NCBI GenBank assembly: GCA_002345205.1
Contig: DDVI01000016.1
Location: 57,333-119,123, forward strand
Direction: 5' to 3'
DNA: 61,791 nt
Origin: Bdellovibrionaceae bacterium UBA2316
GTDB taxonomy: Bacteria; Bdellovibrionota; Bdellovibrionia; Bdellovibrionales; Bdellovibrionaceae
Every line of letters begins with the position of its first letter. The first letter of the stretch is position 1. Below the pieces are notes generated by a model. The model had not been told where the DNA came from. It worked only from the letters and a program-made list of their open reading frames with translations, and made no database searches. The position numbers were made by a program, and so were the translations under genes. Shown here piece by piece: positions 59,537-61,791 of the stretch.

Positions 59537-61387
59537 GTGACTGTAATTGGAATACCGGAACGTTATCTGATGCCAATATTAGCTATGGTCTTTATTTCCT
59601 TATCGACTTGGGCGCAAACGCCTAAAGTGGTACCAGGTGAGTATTTAATCAAATACCGCGTCGACATGGGTTCTTCTCAAGTTATCAGTAAAATTCAAAG
59701 CAAAGTTAATTTGAAAGCGGCATTTCCTGAAATGAATATGCTTCATTTTTCAGTTAAGCCTGGTCAAGAATCGGCCGTTGATGAAATTAAAAACGATCCA
59801 GAAGTTCTGTTTGTTGAACCAAATTACATTTTGGAAAAATTAGACGAAGCTCGTCCTGGTGAAGTGGTAGATCGTTTATCGATGGATGATGTTCAAGCAC
59901 AATCGTCTTTAACCTATTCTCAAAACTATGCGGCTGTTCGCGTAGAACAAGCATGGTCTTTATCATCGGCCTACTCGGCGAGTAATCGTCCGATAGTTGC
60001 GATTATTGATACTGGTTTAGATGGTTCTCATAATTTGTTTGCGCGAACAAATTCCCTTTGGATAAATCCAAAGGAAATTCCAGGTAACGGTGTCGATGAT
60101 GATCAGAATGGATATATCGATGATATTAGTGGTTGGAATTTTATAACAAATTCTCCTGCGTACGCTGATGATGAGGGTCATGGTACTCACGTAGCGGGAA
60201 TCGTTGTAGGTGCTGGTTTAGATGTGTTTTCTCCACAACTAGATCAATCAAAAATCCGAATTATGCCATTGAAGTTTTTAGATAAACAGGGTGCGGGTTC
60301 GACTTCGAATGCAGTGAAAGCTATTTATTATGCGGTAAACAATGGCGCGAAAGTTATCAATAATTCATGGGGTGGTCCTGGGTATTCAAGCGCGCTTTTA
60401 GAGGCACTTTCCTATGCTTATAATCAGAAGGTATTGATTGTATCAGCGGCAGGTAATAGCTCAAAAAATAATGACTCAACGGAAATGTATCCCGCAAACT
60501 ATGTAGTGCCGAGCAATATTAGTATTGCCGCATCGAGTGACACAGATAGGTTGGCGTCTTTCTCAAACTATGGTGTTGGCAATGTGCACTTGGCTAGCCC
60601 CGGCGTTTATATTTATTCGTCTTTGCCTGGAAATATGTTTGGTTCAATGTCTGGAACCTCTATGGCGGCGCCATTTGTGTCCGGTATCGCGGCACTCGCA
60701 TTAAGAGAGGCGCCGTCTTTAACAGGATACCAATTGAAAAATTTGATTATATCGACAGCGGTTCAAGTCGGGCCTTTAGCCGGAAAAGTTCAATCGGGCT
60801 CACGTGTTGACGCCTACTCTCTGATATCCCAAGCAAAATCAAATGTACAAACGATAGCGTCGCAGCCTGATTATAAACCTTCGTATGCAGAGTCTCGAGA
60901 CCCTGCCTCTGAAGCCCAATCCTCGCCGAAATCAAGTGGTGGTTGCGGTCTCGTAAGTACAGCGCTACTTAATCAATTTGGTAGCGGTGGCGGCGGCGGT
61001 ATGACCCCGGCGAATGCGCTTTCTTTAGCGCTCGTTCTTTCGATGCCTTTAGCGTACTTCTTTTATTTAAGAACACGTAAACCAGCCTCTCGCCGTAAAT
61101 ATGATCGCTTCGTTATGAAGTCTGACATTAAAGTCAATATCGGAGGTCGTGAATTAGTTGCTCAGATGAACACGATTTCGATGGGTGGATTGAGTTTCAA
61201 TGTGGATGAAATGCTTGAGAAGGGCGGTTCATTAACGATGAAAATTAAAGGACCAGATGGTGCTGAAATTGAAGTTGAAGGCCGTGTAGTTTGGTCTGAA
61301 GCTAATCAGTCATACGGTGTTCAGTTTTCTGAAGCGGTCCAATCTATTCAAGGTTGGACAAATCAGTTAGCTAAGAGTGAAAACTAA
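59537..61387 (+). CDS. Exported subtilisin-family protease fused by a membrane helix to a PilZ domain
   Basis: From GTG 59537 (GGAGG four bases upstream) the product is 616 residues: signal peptide (LMPILAMVFISLSTWAQ), I9-type propeptide (GEYLIKYRVDMGSSQ... LFVEPNYIL), then an S8 catalytic domain with Asp158 (VAIIDTGLD), His215 (GHGTHVAG), oxyanion Asn (VINNSWGG) and Ser375 (SGTSMAAPFVSG). A Ser/Pro/Gly linker leads to one helix at about 492-512 (NALSLALVLSMPLAYFFYL) followed by basic residues, so the C-terminus is cytoplasmic. That end is a PilZ domain with RKYDR (RxxxR) at about 519 and TISMGG, where the usual D/N of the second motif is Thr. It could link c-di-GMP to envelope proteolysis. 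ATG 59570 is an alternative start. Confidence 0.85.
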   Translation: MTVIGIPERYLMPILAMVFISLSTWAQTPKVVPGEYLIKYRVDMGSSQVISKIQSKVNLKAAFPEMNMLHFSVKPGQESAVDEIKNDPEVLFVEPNYILEKLDEARPGEVVDRLSMDDVQAQSSLTYSQNYAAVRVEQAWSLSSAYSASNRPIVAIIDTGLDGSHNLFARTNSLWINPKEIPGNGVDDDQNGYIDDISGWNFITNSPAYADDEGHGTHVAGIVVGAGLDVFSPQLDQSKIRIMPLKFLDKQGAGSTSNAVKAIYYAVNNGAKVINNSWGGPGYSSALLEALSYAYNQKVLIVSAAGNSSKNNDSTEMYPANYVVPSNISIAASSDTDRLASFSNYGVGNVHLASPGVYIYSSLPGNMFGSMSGTSMAAPFVSGIAALALREAPSLTGYQLKNLIISTAVQVGPLAGKVQSGSRVDAYSLISQAKSNVQTIASQPDYKPSYAESRDPASEAQSSPKSSGGCGLVSTALLNQFGSGGGGGMTPANALSLALVLSMPLAYFFYLRTRKPASRRKYDRFVMKSDIKVNIGGRELVAQMNTISMGGLSFNVDEMLEKGGSLTMKIKGPDGAEIEVEGRVVWSEANQSYGVQFSEAVQSIQGWTNQLAKSEN

Positions 61388-61410
61388 ATCATAAAAATCC
61401 AGTAATCACC

Positions 61411-61441
61411 AAGCCCAGTAGATACACTGCTGGGCTTTTTT
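61411..61441. terminator. Bidirectional terminator after the protease-PilZ gene
   Basis: Arms AAGCCCAGTAG and CTGCTGGGCTT (61411-61421, 61427-61437) pair with one G-U around loop ATACA, followed by a T-run. It also ends the converging lytic transglycosylase gene. Confidence 0.88.
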
Positions 61442-61791
61442 ATTTTTCTAGCCAATGATTCGGAAATTCAAATGGTTGAACTTGAAAATAGATGCGTTCA
61501 TAGAAAAGCATGTTTCTAAGAATCAGCTTGATATAGGTGCGAGTTTCTTCGTACGGAATTTCTTCAATAAATTCGATTACATTGTCGCGGCTTCGAACCT
61601 GCACCCAACCCTTGTAAGCCGCTGAAGACGCATTATAGCCCGAAATGGAGGGGATAAAGCGGCCCTGGTTGGCGACTAATAAATTCTTTAATTCTTTGGT
61701 TCCTAGCGCGATATTGATAGCCGGCTCAAATAAATCAAACTCGTTACGGTAACTAATACCGGCTTCACCTGCACTTAGTTTTTTAGCTAAA
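61440..61791 (-). CDS. Lytic murein transglycosylase, C-terminal part (runs off the window)
   Basis: The last 117 codons of a gene read LAKKLSAGEAGISYRNEFDLFEPAINIALGTKELKNLL, then SGYNASSAAYKGWVQVR and DNVIEFIEEIPYEETRTYIKLILRNMLFYERIYF. This is the C-terminal half of an SLT-type (Slt70/MltC-like) domain; the AYNAG motif appears as GYNASS and the IPFxETRxYV motif as IPYEETRTYI. The catalytic Glu would lie upstream, beyond the window edge. The stop is TAA at 61440-61442. It cleaves peptidoglycan glycan strands; such enzymes are abundant in predatory bacteria. Confidence 0.85.
   Translation of the reverse strand, partial: LAKKLSAGEAGISYRNEFDLFEPAINIALGTKELKNLLVANQGRFIPSISGYNASSAAYKGWVQVRSRDNVIEFIEEIPYEETRTYIKLILRNMLFYERIYFQVQPFEFPNHWLEK

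Overview
The window reads as a stretch of ordinary bacterial chromosome from a moderately AT-rich Gram-negative, most likely a Bdellovibrionota relative (Bdellovibrio / Pseudobdellovibrio type). This is an inference. It rests on several gene neighbourhoods: FecR-domain protein, fibronectin-like outer-membrane protein and class III cyclase; a B12-dependent ribonucleotide reductase; selD-mnmH; many large exported proteins of unknown function; and a PilZ domain. No rRNA or marker that would fix the taxon was seen. I saw no tRNA, rRNA, CRISPR array, insertion sequence or prophage. Genes are tightly packed, with frequent ATGA/TAATG overlaps and several GTG or TTG starts, and no gene-free stretch exceeds about 300 bases.

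Layout. 0.1-8.4 kb: lysS, a SAM methyltransferase, then a two-gene exported module (a tandem uracil-DNA-glycosylase-like protein and an adenosine-deaminase-like protein), then hisS facing it. 8.4-14.3 kb: a DUF3299 protein and a three-gene minus-strand cluster of FecR/fibronectin protein, fibronectin/beta-barrel protein and sensory adenylate/guanylate cyclase. 14.5-20.7 kb: greB, then a minus-strand group of a 967-residue exported protein, a GT39/ArnT-like membrane glycosyltransferase and a stand-alone GspF/PilC-like protein. 20.9-25.4 kb: exbD, exbB and tonB, divergent from a TonB-dependent receptor. 25.5-31.0 kb: a large palindrome, a transglutaminase-DUF58-MoxR operon, and iscA-like and iscS-like genes. 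31.1-41.7 kb: nrdJ, mgtE, an ABCC/MRP-like split ABC exporter with a 2-oxoglutarate oxygenase, and a Tat-exported flavin amine oxidase. 41.9-48.1 kb: folE, a Lys/Ala-rich exported peptide, a two-component system with a third exported component, tatA, selD and mnmH. 48.1-57.3 kb: an EamA permease, argC-argJ-argB, an FKBP lipoprotein, pdxH, a pyroglutamyl peptidase, apaG, an EEP-fold hydrolase and leucyl aminopeptidase. 57.3 kb to the end: a conserved orphan overlapping a DUF502 membrane protein, a subtilisin-TM-PilZ fusion, and the 3' end of a lytic transglycosylase gene.

Best candidates for something undescribed: (1) the exported double-UDG-fold protein with the exported ADA-like protein at 3057-7113, which carries a perfect 12-bp inverted repeat enclosing the second gene's Shine-Dalgarno and start codon. 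(2) The secreted subtilisin joined through one membrane span to a cytoplasmic PilZ domain at 59537-61387, which could couple c-di-GMP to an envelope protease. (3) The FecR / beta-barrel / cyclase cluster, which could report envelope state to a cyclic nucleotide.
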